From an uncultured Rhodospirillales bacterium (GTDB lineage: Bacteria; Pseudomonadota; Alphaproteobacteria; Kiloniellales; Kiloniellaceae): a DNA stretch of 53,816 nt. The position numbers were made by a program, and so were the translations under genes. A model generated the notes under the pieces. It searched no databases, was not told where the DNA came from, and saw only the letters and a list, made by a program, of their open reading frames with translations. Shown one piece after another: positions 15,835 through 26,342 of this stretch; positions within the stretch are counted from its first letter, which is position 1; every line of letters starts with the position of its first letter. The stretch covers positions 1 to 53,816 of the forward strand of contig CAJXUS010000028.1 of NCBI GenBank assembly GCA_913060675.1, given 5' to 3'.

Positions 15835-16521
15835 CTATTTTGGAGCTTTAATCACGACGACCGAAGGTTTGTTATCTAATTTAGCGAGTATGGGATCCCA
15901 GTCCGCACAGGTATATTGCTTTGAATTTAACTGACAAGCACCGACGGAACTAATACTGCCATAGGCCTTTACCATAACTTCGTCGGTCACAGGTTTTGCC
16001 CCAATCTCAAATTCAGGCACTCTAAAAACGCGCTGAATAAGGTAGGCCGCGTTCTTTCCAATCAAAGCCCGAAAAAGAGAAACCTCTCCGCTATTACGGG
16101 TTAAGTCTCGTGTACAGTTAATCAGTCTGAATCCTGTTAAAAACCCATTTACCTGGTCTTTTAACGGGGGTGTCGCGCCACTAACTTCACAGTTTTGTTT
16201 GTAGATGTCAGCTAACTCTTCGAGAAAAACACTCACATCTCCTTCTGCCCAGCCTGGAAACACCTGAACTGTGATCATGTCAGTCCAGTTTTCGACGGTT
16301 TGCCCCTGAGGAAGCCATTCGGCAGAAGTCTGCTGTGCCTTGGTCGCACGAGGTAATGCCTGCCACCCATCAGGAATAGCCGCCATGAAAAATTCGCCAT
16401 TGCCGCCCTGGCCAACGGCATGATCACCCGCAGCAATTACCGACGACGTAGTGACTAACAGCATTGTTGCAGCCGTAACCACACTCTGAAGCCAAGCCCG
16501 ATATGACTTAACCAACTGCAT
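15835..16521 (-). CDS. Exported hypothetical protein
   Basis: 228 residues with a clear signal peptide (VVTAATMLLVTTSSVIAAGD, cleavage likely after VIA-A near residue 31). The mature region has a PDGWQALPRATKAQQTS and VENWTDMITVQVFPG pattern resembling lipid-binding or LpqN/PsbP-like secreted domains, plus paired Cys (NCEVSG, NCTRDL, GACQLNS, TCADW) that could form disulfides. No firm family. Periplasmic location is predicted. It could be co-transcribed with the TetR gene downstream (gap 90 bases). Confidence 0.75.
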   Translation of the reverse strand: MQLVKSYRAWLQSVVTAATMLLVTTSSVIAAGDHAVGQGGNGEFFMAAIPDGWQALPRATKAQQTSAEWLPQGQTVENWTDMITVQVFPGWAEGDVSVFLEELADIYKQNCEVSGATPPLKDQVNGFLTGFRLINCTRDLTRNSGEVSLFRALIGKNAAYLIQRVFRVPEFEIGAKPVTDEVMVKAYGSISSVGACQLNSKQYTCADWDPILAKLDNKPSVVVIKAPK

Positions 16522-16736
16522 CGATATCTCCTTAAAACAAAACTAACGCAACATTACTTATCTGATCCAAATGTTGGCCTAAGTAAACCAGACCTCAAAA
16601 CAGGCATCACGAGGTATACACAAAGAAGTTCAATATTAAATGAGAACTCAGGCAACTTTATGACCTTCTAGTGAATTGTGTTTATGTGATAAAATCACTC
16701 GTTCTTGTGCTTATCTCTTAATCTAGTGAAAAACTT

Positions 16737-17987
16737 CTAAAGGCTCTTTCCTTGCATCAAGCGAGGCAAGTCACCGACAATCCCCATGGCGTGTTTCATA
16801 AAGAAACGTTTAACAGGAGGCAGCTTATCAACAGCCGCCAAACCGAGATCACGTGCGATACGCACTGGCGCCAGATCATTAGAAAAGAGCTTTACCAGCC
16901 CATCCATCGCGCCGAGCAAGAGAACATTATCAAAACGACGCCATTTCGCGTAATCTTCCAGCACCTGAGGAGATCCAATATCCAAACCAACTCTACGTGC
17001 ATCAACGATCACTTCTGCTAAAGCAGCAACGTCTCTGAGCCCGAGGTTCAGTCCTTGACCTGCAATTGGATGCATTCCGTGAGCGGCATCCCCGACCAAC
17101 GCGAGACGCGTATCGATGTAGCGCTCGGCATGCAATGAGCTTAGGGGATAAGACCAGCGCATATCTGTAACGCTAAACTCACCGAGATCTCCGCCAAAGC
17201 GACGATGCAGTTCGTTGGCAAAATCTTCATTACTCATGGACATATAGCCATCTACGAGTTCTCGTTTTTCCGACCAGACAAGGGAAGATCGATGAACCCC
17301 TTCCTCGCTATCAGGCAAAGGGAGCAGGGCAAAGGGTCCTGATGGCAAGAAATGCTCAAAAGCAACACCATTGTGGGGCTTCTCGTGCACGACAGTACAG
17401 ACGATACCATTTTGCTGATAATCGGTTTCCGCAACCTTGATACCAGCACTTTTACGAAGCAGAGACCCGCGACCATCCGCGCCAATAACTAAACGGGCAT
17501 TGATTTTTGTTCCGTCATCAAGCTCAGCACGGGCGCCCTTTTTATCCCGCTCAAGCTCAACCACAGTATGAGGCGCGAGGTGATGCAGAGTTTTCAGTTC
17601 AGCCGCTTTTGCATGTGTCGAAAGACGAATAGCGCGATTCTCCACAATCCACCCCATCGGCATATCGCCAACTTCGCTAAAATCGTAAGACATCGACAGC
17701 GGTGATGCTCCCCGGTCGATTTGACCATCGGTGATCTCAATAAAGCGAATAGCTTCTGCCGCCCATGACATCCCATCCCAAAGGCCCACCTGATCAAAAA
17801 CCCGTTGCGATCCCAAGGCAATAGCAGAGGACCGCCCATCAAACGGCGAAGCTTGTTGCGTAGAAGGTTGTTCGCGATCAATCACGGCAACCTCTAAGCC
17901 AGCGCCTGCAATAGCAACACCTAGGGTAAGCCCGACAAGCCCCCCACCAACGATCAAAACTTCAACGGAAATATCTTTTTCAGCCAT
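16737..17987 (-). CDS. UbiH/UbiF/COQ6-family FAD-dependent hydroxylase
   Basis: About 416 residues of the ubiquinone-biosynthesis monooxygenase family. The FAD dinucleotide motif is VLIVGGGLVGLTLG near the N-terminus, the DG-type motif is RLVIGADGRGSLLR, and the family signature GDAAHGMHPIAGQGLNLG is present. It hydroxylates the aromatic ring of a ubiquinone precursor, using NAD(P)H and oxygen; which carbon cannot be told from sequence alone. I prefer the ATG at 17987 to the upstream TTG at 18050, because the extra 21 residues fall before the FAD fold and look non-conserved. It is the last of a minus-strand series but is 202 bases from tamB. Confidence 0.9.
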   Translation of the reverse strand: MAEKDISVEVLIVGGGLVGLTLGVAIAGAGLEVAVIDREQPSTQQASPFDGRSSAIALGSQRVFDQVGLWDGMSWAAEAIRFIEITDGQIDRGASPLSMSYDFSEVGDMPMGWIVENRAIRLSTHAKAAELKTLHHLAPHTVVELERDKKGARAELDDGTKINARLVIGADGRGSLLRKSAGIKVAETDYQQNGIVCTVVHEKPHNGVAFEHFLPSGPFALLPLPDSEEGVHRSSLVWSEKRELVDGYMSMSNEDFANELHRRFGGDLGEFSVTDMRWSYPLSSLHAERYIDTRLALVGDAAHGMHPIAGQGLNLGLRDVAALAEVIVDARRVGLDIGSPQVLEDYAKWRRFDNVLLLGAMDGLVKLFSNDLAPVRIARDLGLAAVDKLPPVKRFFMKHAMGIVGDLPRLMQGKSL

Positions 17988-18188
17988 GCGTATAAGCCGG
18001 TTTCTTTCATAAAATAACGGTATTGCCAACGAACTCACAGACAGAATCAATTAACAGATCCGTTGGCTACTCTCATATATAAAAGGGATTATCCCCTTTG
18101 CCAAAAGATTAACGATTTCAAATGAAAGTAGAGCTTGATTGAAATGACCGAAACTTAGATTCCCTGATAACAATAACCAAGGCCAAAT

Positions 18189-21100
18189 TCAATAATCCCA
18201 TTTCCAGAAAACACCTACCTTACTATCAGCTGTTTGTCCTGTTTCGCTTTCTAAAGTTATATTTGGCGTAAGCTCAATTTGAACTTTGGCGCGGGTACTA
18301 CCCGTACTAGCACCCTGGTCAACGCCAACATAAATAGAATCATTAATATATTTTCCAACACTAACCTGGGCGTCTCCAGTTTCACTGTTCGTTCCGGCTG
18401 AAAGAACATCTACACCAAGGGTTTCTCGTGCAAAATCAACAATTCCCCCTCCTGAATCAATTTTCCCTGAAAGCGACGCAATCGCTGAAGCAAGTTGAAG
18501 AGCTTCTATCGAAGAAAGTTTCCCAGCCGCCTTATCAAAAATAACTTGAGAGAGTACTTCGTCTTGGGGCAACCCATCTGGGGAAGAAAGGCTAATCTTT
18601 GGGTTAGTTGCAGTGCCATTGATAGAAACAACAGCCGTTACATTACGCGCCTCATAGATCGCTGAAAGATTAAGTTCAGGGTTGATTTCTGCCCCCCCAA
18701 GTAAGGTGATTTTACCCTTTTGCAATTTAAAATCTTTTCCAGCAAAGGAAAACAAACCTCGTACCGGGCTTAAATACCCTTCGATTATCGGAGTGTTTGC
18801 TGTCCCCATTATGGTAAATCGGCCTTCCCATTCTGAATCAAGACCTTTGCCCCGAATGAAAACTTTACGCGGCAGGCTCAATAAAAGATCCAGAGCGATC
18901 TTTGAGGGTCGCTCTTTTTCTGTTTTGTCAGAAGGAGCAGCCGCGCCAGGGCGATTTTTCTCTGTAACATCAAGACTTACAACGCTAGGTGCAACAGCAC
19001 TCCCAATATTGATATTAATCTGACGCGTTGTAATACCACCCCCAACTTTCAGTTCGGCCGGAGTGCCCTTAATCTCAATATTACCATCGGTCTGCACAGA
19101 AATTTGATCTTGATCCAAAGCAGCGAGATTATCGAGTTGAATGGTTAGATCTACCAGAGGATTTACAAGATCCTGAAACTCAATAGTTCCTCCTGTTTTC
19201 AAAGACCCGCCTTTACTATCTTTAGCATCAACCTTTAACAGCAAGGTTTGGCTGTTTTGAATAGTCGCATTCAGCTCTACCTGGCGGAGTAAAGTACCAA
19301 ATTCAACGTTCTCATAACGACCATTGGTAACTTTAGCTCCCCCCACAATCACTGGATTGGAAAGTGTTCCCGAAAGCTGTGTATCAACGAATAGCTGTCC
19401 CGTCATATCCTGAGTATCCAGCGCCAGATAAGGCCATAGCATTCTAATATCGCTATCTGCTTTCACTCCTCCAGTGACTTTTTGATCATTGGGTAGACTG
19501 ACAGAAAATGGTGCAAAGCCAATAGCCACAGGCACGGAACCGTACGCCTCAAGTATAGAAGGTTCTAGACCGGTGACTTGATTTTTGAAATCAATGCGTC
19601 CCTTATCCAAAGTTGCCGTAAGACGACTTGTCAGAGGCGGGAGGGATGCATTGTCATCGCCAGCCAGTTGAACGTTTGCAACTGTTAATGAAAACTGACC
19701 TTGATTTTTTTCTGGCAAAAGAACAATTCTGGCATCTCCCTCAAGCGTACCCGTGATCGCTAGTTCAGGCGCAACGAGCGTTAACAAATCAAGAGGAAAC
19801 GTTTTTATTTTCAAGTCTGCAGTCGCGCTCTTCTCAGTCAATTCACCTGATCCTGCGAAGGTTCCACGATCAAAGGAAAACTCAAAAGGCGCTACACTCG
19901 TAATGTTTTTGTCTTGAATCAAAGTAAGAGGCGTACGAAGAACAATTTCCTTTTGAGCAAGGTTGCCATTCAAAGCTAATAGTTGAAGTTTTGTCCCTGT
20001 GATCTGTTCTGATGCCGGAAGGGCAAGTTTACCCTGCCCTTTTAACTGAAGAGCGGGTTCGGTTGAGCTGCTCAAGTTAAAAGTAAAGTCAGCGTTCTTT
20101 GCTTTTCCCTGAGCCGTGAAATCAAACTGTTCAACGACACGATCCACAACTGAGATGCCAGTCGCTTTGGATCTTATTACAAGCGAGGGATCACTCAAAT
20201 CTCCTGTTGCAGTCGCCGCTATCGTCAATGATTTAATAACTGGGCCAGTAGCAGTCGAGAGATTGCTCCCGGTTAGATCAAGAGCAAGGTGTTGCTGGCC
20301 TCGGCTGTTGCTCAGGGCCACATCAACAGTCCCATTCCCTTGAACTTCAATGCCAAAACCATCCGTCAACAACCCAAGGTCGGGTATTCTTCCTGTTAAT
20401 CTGCCTGCAATTGGCGTCTCATCAAAGGGAACGGTTAAAGCTCCTGAAACACTATTGCTTTGTGCTTTTAGGCTGATATCGCTCAACTTAAGTTCAGTAT
20501 AAGCAGGCAGGGAAAACGCCAGCGCCAAATCAGTTGGTAACTTTGGATAAGCAAGACGAGCTTCAAAAACGCCCTCAGCGCCACTTACAAGAGTCTTTAC
20601 TTGATAGCTGGTTTCAAGATTCCCTAGAGCATTTTGTTCTAGGCTAAGATCACTGACCACCAATGTACCACGTAGTTCTGGATCAGAAAGAGGACCGCTT
20701 AGAGTACTGTTCAGCTTTACAGCTCCCTTGAGACTAGTACCCGCCATTTTGTTAAGAGATCCGAGGTCTTCCATAACGGCCTCTATTTCCCCGGAAAGGC
20801 TATCAAAGCTCAGAGGAAACTCCACTGATCCATCAAGCGTTGCAGTCGGCAGGGTCAGCGCAACATTTGTGATTTGTAAACTTTCCTCCGAGAGGTTCAC
20901 ATTCGCAGTCATTGAGGGTTCTGAACTAACAAGGATCTGAATATCCGGATTGTTCAAATCGAGTTGTTGCGCTTGCAAACTTATTTTTCCCGTCACATCG
21001 CTGGCGATATTCAGGCTTTGCAAACTTGCCGTAGCCAAAAACTTTCCCTGCACTGGAGCAACAGATGAAAGGTCATCAACAAGAAGCGATATCTCGGCGC

Positions 21101-22592
21101 TGGCCGTATTCTCAAGGATAGCAAGCGCCGCCCTGATATTCGCACTGAGGTGCTCCCCCTGTACCCGCAACAAAGGAATGTTGAGCAAGCCACTTTCAAG
21201 GATGTAGTTGCTATCCAGCTCCAGACGTAACTTATGTCCGAGCAACCCCACAACCTCTGATGGTAACCCGTTAATTTCTGTCAGGGCGACCGAGCCTGTA
21301 ACAGGAATGGTTTTCATATTATCGAGAAGAAGATCAGAACTGATACTCCCGATAACATCTCCCACCGTCATGGTTTCATCCAGCGCTACACCCCCGGCCT
21401 GAAAAGTCACTGTAAGATTGGTGTTCTGGAAAGTGCCCGTCGCGTCCAAATCTAGGTTACCACGGGAAAGGGCCGCCGGAGCTATCAACTTGTTCAGCTC
21501 CGAGGGCTGCAATAAATTACTACTTACAGCGAAATTTAAATTTTCCTGCTCCAGATCCACAGCCCCAACCATGGCTATATCAAGAGTAGTATTCTTGATT
21601 TGCGAAGAAACCAAGCTGACTAGATTTCTATTATAATCCCAGGAAAGTTGGGCATCCAGTGTAGCCCGTCTATCATCCATCAACGGGATTGAAGACGCCA
21701 AAATTTTATCTAATTGTACACCGCCAGAAAGGTTTAGGTTTATGCTGTTCTCATCCTTGGTTTCCCCAGAATCATGACCAGAGTTAAAACCTGAGCTATG
21801 GATAGATAAGTCGCTGCGAAACAGAGTTCCCGCCTGCGTATCCACCTCTCCCTTCCAGTCATTTATGGGGCCTTTTCCAATAAAACTCACATTGATTTCA
21901 GGATAGCCGGGTAAATCAAGGGCCCGGGCAATCAATCCCCCTTCAGGTTCTGTCAGTTTCACATCAACGGATAGCGTTTCTGCTTTTGGATCGTATTCAA
22001 CCCTGGCTGAGATGGAACCTTCATGAGCATCAAGCTGGATAATATCCAGCGAGCTCAGAATGACACCTTCAACCTCGCTTTTGAGATTCAGAGACAATTT
22101 TAAAAGCGCTTCACGCCCTAAAACAGATTCAGCGATATGAATTTCCGCCAACTGAACTTCAGTAAGGCTGATATCTATGGGTAAGGGAAATAACGGGCCA
22201 CTGCTCTGTTCTTCTTGCGCAGAAGCGGGAATGACAGGTTCACGTTTCAAATCAAGAGACGACAGCAAAATTCTGTTAATCTTTAGATTTCCACCAACAA
22301 GCGCCAAAGGCGACCAGTCTAATGAGATATTTTTGATTTCAAGCCAATCTCCTGAGGGATCTTTTAACCGAAGACTGCTTAGAGTGAAGTTAGAGAAAAG
22401 GTTGCCCTGAATACGGCCAACCTCAAGGGAAAGCCCCTCAGGATCATGAACCGCCAGCTCTATCTGTCTCGCAGCGGCCTCACGACCACTATCTGTTTGT
22501 AAATAGAGATAAAGTCCCGCGAGAAGTGCAATTAGGCATAACAGAGGCACAAGAATAACGGCCGCGATAACTCTTATTCTTCCAGACTTCAT
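18189..22592 (-). CDS. tamB: TamB, inner-membrane component of the translocation and assembly module
   Basis: 1467 residues. A single N-terminal transmembrane anchor (about 8-30) is followed by a very long beta-rich periplasmic region of repeated LDL/VNL-type strands (AsmA/TamB-like lipid-transfer groove). The C-terminal DUF490 domain includes LPQDEVLSQVIFDKAAGKLSS and the terminal VGVFWKWDY. TamB spans the periplasm and works with TamA in outer-membrane protein assembly and, in current views, phospholipid transport. Its ATG abuts the tamA stop codon (TAGATG), so translation is coupled. Length is within the family range. Confidence 0.95.
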   Translation of the reverse strand: MKSGRIRVIAAVILVPLLCLIALLAGLYLYLQTDSGREAAARQIELAVHDPEGLSLEVGRIQGNLFSNFTLSSLRLKDPSGDWLEIKNISLDWSPLALVGGNLKINRILLSSLDLKREPVIPASAQEEQSSGPLFPLPIDISLTEVQLAEIHIAESVLGREALLKLSLNLKSEVEGVILSSLDIIQLDAHEGSISARVEYDPKAETLSVDVKLTEPEGGLIARALDLPGYPEINVSFIGKGPINDWKGEVDTQAGTLFRSDLSIHSSGFNSGHDSGETKDENSINLNLSGGVQLDKILASSIPLMDDRRATLDAQLSWDYNRNLVSLVSSQIKNTTLDIAMVGAVDLEQENLNFAVSSNLLQPSELNKLIAPAALSRGNLDLDATGTFQNTNLTVTFQAGGVALDETMTVGDVIGSISSDLLLDNMKTIPVTGSVALTEINGLPSEVVGLLGHKLRLELDSNYILESGLLNIPLLRVQGEHLSANIRAALAILENTASAEISLLVDDLSSVAPVQGKFLATASLQSLNIASDVTGKISLQAQQLDLNNPDIQILVSSEPSMTANVNLSEESLQITNVALTLPTATLDGSVEFPLSFDSLSGEIEAVMEDLGSLNKMAGTSLKGAVKLNSTLSGPLSDPELRGTLVVSDLSLEQNALGNLETSYQVKTLVSGAEGVFEARLAYPKLPTDLALAFSLPAYTELKLSDISLKAQSNSVSGALTVPFDETPIAGRLTGRIPDLGLLTDGFGIEVQGNGTVDVALSNSRGQQHLALDLTGSNLSTATGPVIKSLTIAATATGDLSDPSLVIRSKATGISVVDRVVEQFDFTAQGKAKNADFTFNLSSSTEPALQLKGQGKLALPASEQITGTKLQLLALNGNLAQKEIVLRTPLTLIQDKNITSVAPFEFSFDRGTFAGSGELTEKSATADLKIKTFPLDLLTLVAPELAITGTLEGDARIVLLPEKNQGQFSLTVANVQLAGDDNASLPPLTSRLTATLDKGRIDFKNQVTGLEPSILEAYGSVPVAIGFAPFSVSLPNDQKVTGGVKADSDIRMLWPYLALDTQDMTGQLFVDTQLSGTLSNPVIVGGAKVTNGRYENVEFGTLLRQVELNATIQNSQTLLLKVDAKDSKGGSLKTGGTIEFQDLVNPLVDLTIQLDNLAALDQDQISVQTDGNIEIKGTPAELKVGGGITTRQININIGSAVAPSVVSLDVTEKNRPGAAAPSDKTEKERPSKIALDLLLSLPRKVFIRGKGLDSEWEGRFTIMGTANTPIIEGYLSPVRGLFSFAGKDFKLQKGKITLLGGAEINPELNLSAIYEARNVTAVVSINGTATNPKISLSSPDGLPQDEVLSQVIFDKAAGKLSSIEALQLASAIASLSGKIDSGGGIVDFARETLGVDVLSAGTNSETGDAQVSVGKYINDSIYVGVDQGASTGSTRAKVQIELTPNITLESETGQTADSKVGVFWKWDY

Positions 22593-24533
22593 CTAAAAGG
22601 CCTGACCGATGCTAATGTAAAATTGAAAAGCATCGTCGATTTCTTTGCGGCGATTTAAAGGAACGGCAACATCAAGGCGGATAGGACCAATGGCCGTATA
22701 ATAACGTAAACCTAGACCCGCGCCCCACTGAAAGTTCTCGGAAAAATTTGGCACCATACTGTCATAGACATTCCCACCTTCAATGAAAGGAACCAAACCG
22801 ATATCTTCGGTAACCCTTATCCTAGCCTCTGCACCAACCTCAATCACAGAACGACCACCCACAGGATCGTCACTAGAATTGAGTGGACCAACGGTCTGGT
22901 GTTCATATCCACGGATAGAACCACCACCACCAGCATAGAAGCGTTTGGTCGCAGGTATATCGCGTGCGCTATCACCCGCCATCATGCCGACCTTACCTCG
23001 GGCAGCCAAAACAAGTTTATTGCCCTCCAATACGGAATAATAGGTAGAGCCATTAATCTCGGCGCGGAGAAAATCTGGAGATGTCGCGCTCAAACCTAAA
23101 TAGGGTGTCGCCGTTGTTCCAAAGCGAAAGCCTTTAGTTGGATCAAGTAAGTCGTTCGTCGAATCATATCTCGCGCTTAAAGGTAAGCTGGCAAAAGTAA
23201 AATTTTCAGTGTCGTCTTCATCCTGAATTTCAGAAAGCTCGAACGAAAGACCTGCGCCCACGATCCAGTTTTCTCGCCACTTCCTTTCCAGCCCGGCAGT
23301 AGTACTAATGGATTGCTCTTCATAGGCTTCTGTATTTTCCCGTCTCAGATTAACATCACTATAAAAGCTCTGATCAAGACGGAGATAGTTCGGTTTAACA
23401 AGCCCGAGCTTAAATTGCTGGCGAATTTCGGCAACTGTAAGGTCAGCCCTTAGCTTTTCACCTTCGCCAAAAATATTTCTGTTTTCCCAGAAAAGTTGTG
23501 TTCCGGCCCCTTCACTGGTCGAAAAGCTAGCCCCTAACCCAATAGACTTGTGATCTCGCTCGACAAAACTGAGGATAATCGGCGTGACATCGGTTCCTAC
23601 CTGTTTATTACCACTATCTCCATTATCCTCTCGAGGTTTGAGATGCACAGCTTCAAATAATCCTGTGTGCAGATATTTCCGACGGAGTTCGTTAATAATC
23701 TTGGCATTATAAAGCACCCCTGCCTTCCATCTTGCCAACTTCAATAAATAGCTGGCTTCGACAGTTTTCAAACCTTCAAACTGTAGGTTTCCCATAACAA
23801 AACGTGGGCCTTCGTCTAAAATCAGGGTCGTTTCCATTTTTTGAGTGGCAAAATCGACAACCGTTTCCTGATCAGCGATTTTAGCATCGGGATACCCATG
23901 GTCTGCCAGAATAACCATCGCTTGGTTTTGCGCGCTTACAATATCTTCCGAGCGCGCAACCATACCAAAGGCTATCCCAAGGTCTGATAACTTAAGAGCA
24001 TCGGGAATCAAGCCACCGGATGAAAAGCGGATATCAAATTTACTAATATGGAACAGGGGGCCTGGGTCAATGCCAAAAGAAACCTCAATCGGATTTTGAT
24101 CCTCAACAATATCAAAGGTAATTTTGTTGTCGTAAAACCCTTCAGAACGCAGAACTTTGTTAAAATTGCCCTCATCTTCCCGAACACGCCGCTTCAGAGT
24201 AGCTAAACTAGTGGGCGGCTTATCCTTGAGTTGCTTAAGGCGGGAGGATTGTGACAAGAGCTCCATTAAGCCCGTGTCAGATAAATTCTTATCAGAAGTG
24301 CCGAAAATATTAACTTCGTATGTTAAGACAGCATCTGGCTCAACATTAAGAATTTGTTCACTTTGTGCCTGGACAGGATCGAACAACACAAATCCTGCAA
24401 CGAGTGTCAACACAGACGCCAAGCATAAATCTTTAATAGAAAAGTAGCGGACCTTTTTAGAGCCTCGTAATAAGCCCAAGATCCATCCAAAGCGGGGCAA
24501 TATTGATTTATTCCTTAACAAAATTATAAGCAT
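22593..24533 (-). CDS. tamA: TamA, Omp85-family outer-membrane protein
   Basis: 646 residues. An atypically long N-terminus (about 57 residues) ends in a signal-like segment (LASVLTLVAGFVLFDPVQAQ). POTRA-type domains follow at about 65-300, then a 16-strand Omp85 barrel at about 320-646. The barrel carries the lid-lock motif as GGGGSIRGYEHQ and ends in an aromatic residue (YISIGQAF), the usual signal for barrel assembly. TamA partners TamB, encoded immediately downstream. The true start may be further in, but no better ATG is present; AGAGG lies about 12 bases before the chosen one. Confidence 0.94.
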   Translation of the reverse strand: MLIILLRNKSILPRFGWILGLLRGSKKVRYFSIKDLCLASVLTLVAGFVLFDPVQAQSEQILNVEPDAVLTYEVNIFGTSDKNLSDTGLMELLSQSSRLKQLKDKPPTSLATLKRRVREDEGNFNKVLRSEGFYDNKITFDIVEDQNPIEVSFGIDPGPLFHISKFDIRFSSGGLIPDALKLSDLGIAFGMVARSEDIVSAQNQAMVILADHGYPDAKIADQETVVDFATQKMETTLILDEGPRFVMGNLQFEGLKTVEASYLLKLARWKAGVLYNAKIINELRRKYLHTGLFEAVHLKPREDNGDSGNKQVGTDVTPIILSFVERDHKSIGLGASFSTSEGAGTQLFWENRNIFGEGEKLRADLTVAEIRQQFKLGLVKPNYLRLDQSFYSDVNLRRENTEAYEEQSISTTAGLERKWRENWIVGAGLSFELSEIQDEDDTENFTFASLPLSARYDSTNDLLDPTKGFRFGTTATPYLGLSATSPDFLRAEINGSTYYSVLEGNKLVLAARGKVGMMAGDSARDIPATKRFYAGGGGSIRGYEHQTVGPLNSSDDPVGGRSVIEVGAEARIRVTEDIGLVPFIEGGNVYDSMVPNFSENFQWGAGLGLRYYTAIGPIRLDVAVPLNRRKEIDDAFQFYISIGQAF

Positions 24534-24890
24534 TCACGGTAGGACCTCTAATAGGCAAAGTCCAGCATAACAAGTGTTCGTACGCCTTATTTACAGCGCC
24601 TTTTCCCATTAAACAATTCGTGCATATACCTACCAAAAATTCTATCTAAAATATTTTCTGAATAAGACCATGAAATATCACCACTAAAGCATGCATCGAC
24701 ATGTGATTAAAAATTAGTCATCGATAAACTAAAGATTAAAAATTAGGCATTATTCATTAAAAACGCACAATACACCATCATCTAAAAGTACCATATACAA
24801 CTACTAACTTACTGTTTTAATTGAATTGTATCAAATATCGAAAGTTGGCACGTTTCTTGGACTTAACTATCTAGTCCCAGAACGCAAAAA
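24534..24890. other. AT-rich divergent promoter region (tamA / amtB)
   Basis: About 357 bases of AT-rich sequence between divergent genes. The amtB-proximal end holds a sigma-54 promoter candidate at 24845-24861. I could not see a convincing NtrC dyad or a tamA promoter. Confidence 0.6.
24845..24861 (+). promoter_or_regulatory. Sigma-54 (RpoN) promoter for amtB
   Basis: TTGGCACG (24845-24852) followed after TTTC by TTGGA (24857-24861) matches the RpoN consensus YTGGCACG-N4-TTGCW, with GG rather than GC at the -12 element. The spacing is exact. It places transcription start near 24871, about 20 bases before the amtB ATG. RpoN control fits nitrogen-regulated ammonium transport. Confidence 0.75.
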
Positions 24891-26285
24891 ATGGAAAAAA
24901 CAATGTCCAGCTTTCTCAATCCCAGCAAAAAAGTTGCTGCCCTCGGCGCGTCTTCAGTTGCTCTGATGTTATTCACTCTACCAGCACAGGCAGCGGTAAC
25001 CGAAGAAACCGCTTTTGTCTTTAATACATTCTCATTCCTTGTAAACGGCGTTCTGGTTATGTGGATGGCCGCAGGTTTTGCAATGCTCGAAGCAGGCCTG
25101 GTCCGCAGCAAAAACACTGCAGCCATCTGCCTCAAGAATATTGCACTCTACTCTATCGCTGGATTGATGTTCTATCTTGTAGGTTATAATCTGCTTTATA
25201 CGGGCGTTTCAGAAGGTAGCCTCAGCGGCTTTATCGGTACTTTCTCTTTCCTTTACGATTCAAGCGAAGCAGAGGTTGCGCTCCTTTCCGCAGATGCCAC
25301 AACCGAAGAATTGATAACAGCGGTCACCTCTAACGGTTATTCCGTTATGTCGGACTGGTTTTTCCAGATGGTTTTTGTTGCCGCAACAGCCTCTATTGTT
25401 TCAGGCACACTGGCTGAACGTATTAAGTTCTGGCCCTTTATGGCTTTCATTTGCATCCTTACTGCCATTATCTATCCCATCCAGGCTTCCTGGAGCTGGG
25501 GCGGCGGATGGTTATCTGAATTAGGTTTCAGTGACTTTGCAGGATCAAGCATTGTACATTCAGTTGGTGGATGGGCAGCTCTTTCAGGCGCCATTATTCT
25601 TGGCCCTCGCAAAGGAAAATACGCCGCAGATGGCCGCGTAAAACCGATCCCAGGATCAAACCTACCACTTGCTACTCTCGGTACTTTTATTCTTTGGATG
25701 GGCTGGTTTGGTTTTAATGGCGGCTCTCAGCTTGCCCTTGGCTCAGCCGCTGACGCGGTTGCCATGGCGATCGTTTTCGTAAACACAAACATTGCCGCTT
25801 CTGCGGGTGTTGTTGTTGCCATGATCTTAACCCAGTTTCTCTACAAAAAAATCGACCTGACAATGGCCCTAAACGGTGCGCTTGCCGGCCTGGTCGCCAT
25901 TACAGCCGGACCAGATGTATCTCACGCTTACATGGCCGTAATCATTGGCGGCGTTGGCGGTGCGATCGTCGTCTTCGCTGTTCCCCTTCTCGACAGCTTG
26001 AAAATTGATGATGTTGTCGGTGCGATCCCGGTTCACCTTTGCGCTGGAATCTGGGGCACGCTCGCGGTTGGGATCTTCGGATCAGGAGAGATCGTCTCTC
26101 AGCTGACCGGTATCGTAGCCATTGGCCTCTTCACCGTTATCTGCAGCGCTATTGTTTGGCTTGGCCTTAAGGCAACCGTTGGCATTCGGATCTCCGAAGA
26201 AGAAGAATACAATGGCCTGGATGTGAGCGAACTTGGACTAGAGGCCTATCCTGAGTTTGGTCGCGGTTCTCAGAAACTGGTTTAA
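24891..26285 (+). CDS. amtB: AmtB-type ammonium transporter
   Basis: 464 residues with an N-terminal signal-like segment (LMLFTLPAQA, cleavage near residue 35) and about 11 transmembrane helices. The twin pore histidines are visible as His223 (SSIVHSVGGW) and His382 (IPVHLCAGIWG), and the first-helix motif VLVMWMAAGFAMLEAGLVR is intact. The C-terminal tail NGLDVSELGLEAYPEF matches the region that contacts the PII protein GlnK. An in-frame ATG at 24903 is an equally possible start. No glnK is adjacent, unlike the usual glnK-amtB pair. A sigma-54 promoter lies just upstream and a strong terminator downstream at 26443-26477. Confidence 0.95.
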   Translation: MEKTMSSFLNPSKKVAALGASSVALMLFTLPAQAAVTEETAFVFNTFSFLVNGVLVMWMAAGFAMLEAGLVRSKNTAAICLKNIALYSIAGLMFYLVGYNLLYTGVSEGSLSGFIGTFSFLYDSSEAEVALLSADATTEELITAVTSNGYSVMSDWFFQMVFVAATASIVSGTLAERIKFWPFMAFICILTAIIYPIQASWSWGGGWLSELGFSDFAGSSIVHSVGGWAALSGAIILGPRKGKYAADGRVKPIPGSNLPLATLGTFILWMGWFGFNGGSQLALGSAADAVAMAIVFVNTNIAASAGVVVAMILTQFLYKKIDLTMALNGALAGLVAITAGPDVSHAYMAVIIGGVGGAIVVFAVPLLDSLKIDDVVGAIPVHLCAGIWGTLAVGIFGSGEIVSQLTGIVAIGLFTVICSAIVWLGLKATVGIRISEEEEYNGLDVSELGLEAYPEFGRGSQKLV

Positions 26286-26342
26286 TTTAGGTTCAGTCTC
26301 CCAGCTGATACCCAACGTATCTTGTAAGAAAGATATTTTTAA

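Noticed and set aside
18001..18050. TTG at 18050 as start of the UbiH-family hydroxylase
   Set aside because: It adds 21 residues before the FAD-binding fold with no sign of conservation; the ATG at 17987 places the dinucleotide motif at the usual distance from the N-terminus.
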